Shown here: positions 62,598-64,000 of the stretch, piece by piece
Layout: each line of letters starts with the position of its first letter
How positions within the stretch are numbered: position 1 is the stretch's first letter
NCBI RefSeq assembly: GCF_004364315.1
Contig: NZ_SOBR01000003.1
Span: forward strand, 62,001-126,000
Length of the DNA stretch: 64,000 nucleotides
From: Chromohalobacter marismortui
GTDB taxonomy: Bacteria > Pseudomonadota > Gammaproteobacteria > Pseudomonadales > Halomonadaceae
Direction: 5' to 3'
Position numbers and translations under genes: made by a program
The notes under the pieces: generated by a model
The model's database searches: none
Seen by the model: the letters and a program-made list of their open reading frames with translations, nothing else
Told to the model about the DNA's origin: nothing

Positions 62598-63585
62598 GAT
62601 GAGTGGCGCTCGCCGAAGCGCAATTCTGCTGCTCTCGTTGGACGAGGACAGCGCTGCCGAGGTCTTCAAGTACCTCAGCAACAAGGAAGTCCAGGAAATC
62701 AGCCTGGAGATGGCCTCGCTGAGCCAGATCTCGCACGAGGAGATGGAAGAGGCCTTGAATGAGTTCCATGACGAAATGGAGCAGTTCTCGGCGGTCAACC
62801 TGCACAGCAGCGAGCATATTCGTACCGTGCTCACCAAGGCACTGGGCAGCGAACGTGCCAACAGCCTGATCGAGGACATCCTCGAGACCACGGGCTCCGC
62901 CTCGGGTATCGACGCGCTGAACCTGATGGAAAGCACGACCGTGGCCGAGCTGATTCGCGACGAGCACCCGCAGATCATCGCCACCATCGTCATCCATCTG
63001 GATCGCAACCTGGCCGCCGACGTGCTCGAACAGCTCGACGAGAAACTGCGCAACGATGTCGTGCTGCGTATCGCCACCTTTAGTGGTGTGCAACCGGCCG
63101 CCTTGCAGGAGCTCACCGAAGTGCTTGGCAGCATGCTCGACGGCCAGAATGTCAAACGCAGCAAGATGGGCGGCGTGAGAACCGCGGCCGAGATTCTCAA
63201 TCTGATGAACTCGTCCCAGGAAGAGCTGGTCATCGACGCCGTTCGCGCCCACAACGACGATCTGGCTCAACGCATCATCGACGAGATGTTCCTGTTCGAG
63301 AACATCCTCGACATCGACGACCGCGGCATCCAGCTCATCCTCAAGGAAGTCGACACCAACTCGTTGGTGGTGGCCCTCAAGGGGGCCCAGGAAGCGCTGG
63401 TCGAAAAGATCACCCAGAACATGTCGCAACGCGCGGCCACCCTGCTGCGGGAAGACCTCGAAGCGCGCGGCCCGGTGCGCGTATCGCAAGTGGAGGCCGA
63501 ACAGAAAGCGGTTCTCCAGATCGTTCGCCGTCTCGCCGACAACGGCGAAATCGTACTGAGCGGAGGCGACGACAGTTATGTCTGA
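62590..63585 (+). CDS. fliG: Flagellar motor switch protein FliG
   Basis: A 331-residue switch protein. SGARRSAILLLSLDEDSAAE starts the N-terminal FliF-binding domain, RDEHPQIIATIVIHLD (about residues 120-135) contains the conserved EHPQ motif, and MFLFENILDIDDRGIQLILK (about 235-254) the torque-generating C-terminal domain. It couples stator rotation to the ring and sets direction of rotation. Its ATG lies inside the fliF end; a second ATG three codons later is possible. It overlaps fliH. Confidence 0.96.
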   Translation: MSKMSGARRSAILLLSLDEDSAAEVFKYLSNKEVQEISLEMASLSQISHEEMEEALNEFHDEMEQFSAVNLHSSEHIRTVLTKALGSERANSLIEDILETTGSASGIDALNLMESTTVAELIRDEHPQIIATIVIHLDRNLAADVLEQLDEKLRNDVVLRIATFSGVQPAALQELTEVLGSMLDGQNVKRSKMGGVRTAAEILNLMNSSQEELVIDAVRAHNDDLAQRIIDEMFLFENILDIDDRGIQLILKEVDTNSLVVALKGAQEALVEKITQNMSQRAATLLREDLEARGPVRVSQVEAEQKAVLQIVRRLADNGEIVLSGGDDSYV

Positions 63586-64000
63586 CAAACCGCTATCCGA
63601 CGATGTCATTCATACGCCGGACGACCAACGCTGGCGTCCCTGGCGCATGGACGAGCTCTCGCGCGAGAATGCCGAAGGCAGCGATGCGCGCGACCATGCG
63701 CAACGCCTCGAGCAGCGCCGACGCCAACAGCGCCAGCGTCTCGCCGAAGAGCGCGCGGCATTGCACCGCAAGACCCGCGACATTGCCCACCGTGAAGGCT
63801 ACGACGCCGGCTTCGCAGAAGGCCGGCAAGCAGGTTACGAACAAGGCCTCCAGGAAGGTCGCGAAGCCGGCGAGCAAGAAGCCAAGCGCCAACTCGACGA
63901 CGCGCTCGCCCCGCTCGGCCAATTGGCCAGCGAGTTTCGTGCCGCGCTGGATGCCATGGATACCCAGCTTGCCGATCAGCTTGTCGAGCTGGCCATGCTC
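63578..64000 (+). CDS. fliH: Flagellar assembly protein FliH, 5' part
   Basis: The first 141 codons of a gene that runs off the window. The start ATG (63578) overlaps the fliG stop by eight bases, and GGAGG (63562-63566) lies upstream. A charged N-terminus is followed by a glycine-spaced helix (EGYDAGFAEGRQAGYEQGLQ, about residues 72-91), the GxxxG repeat characteristic of FliH. FliH binds and restrains the FliI ATPase of the flagellar export apparatus. The C-terminal FliI-binding domain is missing here only because of the window end. Confidence 0.93.
   Translation, partial: MSDKPLSDDVIHTPDDQRWRPWRMDELSRENAEGSDARDHAQRLEQRRRQQRQRLAEERAALHRKTRDIAHREGYDAGFAEGRQAGYEQGLQEGREAGEQEAKRQLDDALAPLGQLASEFRAALDAMDTQLADQLVELAML

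Overview
The window is ordinary, gene-dense chromosome of a GC-rich, halophilic, motile gammaproteobacterium. The gene content (betaine ProVWX uptake, a respiratory formate dehydrogenase with accessory genes, a flagellar cluster) and Pseudomonas-like gene orders fit the Halomonadaceae, for example a Chromohalobacter or Halomonas. This assignment is inferred from gene order and protein character, not from a database search. I see no prophage, insertion sequence, CRISPR array or rRNA operon. One tRNA gene, tRNA-Ser(UGA), and one TPP riboswitch are clear.

Layout. 1-2.5 kb: the end of metH, then a sulfite reductase and its DUF934 partner. 2.6-7.7 kb: an Smr protein, a small gamma-glutamylcyclotransferase-like protein, and a BrkB / ArsC-like / WrbA / DUF2069 block followed by an unidentified 422-residue membrane protein. 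7.8-11.8 kb: a probable cyclotransferase remnant, pdxH, and the betaine transporter proVWX on the minus strand. 12.2-18.3 kb: a Pat-type protein acetyltransferase divergent from a histone-deacetylase-family enzyme, followed by an XRE-cupin regulator and an APC permease. 18.5-29 kb: a formate dehydrogenase region, with a helix-turn-helix/periplasmic-binding-fold regulator and fdhD on one strand and DUF3305, DUF3306, a multi-cluster ferredoxin, a TorD chaperone, a tiny Tat-signal protein and the three enzyme subunits on the other. It is followed by DUF1244, moaB and moeA. 31-33.2 kb: acpH and the tusDCBE sulfur relay. 33.2-38.7 kb: a candidate small RNA or leader, a small orphan gene, a BI-1 family protein, tRNA-Ser, a PPP-type phosphatase, a zinc-ribbon protein, a K+/H+ antiporter and a ThiK-like protein. 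38.8-41.5 kb: a TPP riboswitch and a ThiZ-ThiX-ThiY-like pyrimidine transporter. 41.6-50.5 kb: YbfF-like hydrolase, YhhQ, ArsR regulator, SohB, SCP2 protein, nudC-dnaQ-rnhA-methyltransferase, gloB and mltD. 50.7-60.1 kb: yejABEF, rsuA, an omega-amidase-like nitrilase, RarD and an NDH-2-like flavoprotein. 60.2-64 kb: fliE, divergent from fliF-fliG-fliH, with fliH cut by the window edge.

How it fits together. The formate dehydrogenase subunits, FdhD, TorD chaperone and moaB/moeA form one functional neighbourhood: a periplasmic molybdenum or tungsten enzyme, its chaperone and sulfuration factors, and cofactor synthesis. The TPP riboswitch, ABC transporter and divergent ThiK-like protein suggest a thiamine salvage locus. 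Pat and the deacetylase suggest a reversible acetylation pair. The most open questions are the DUF3305/DUF3306/ferredoxin/Tat-peptide set, the regulator overlapping fdhD, the ThiK-like protein with substituted kinase motifs, the promoter-leader-terminator unit near 33.4 kb and the unidentified 422-residue membrane protein.
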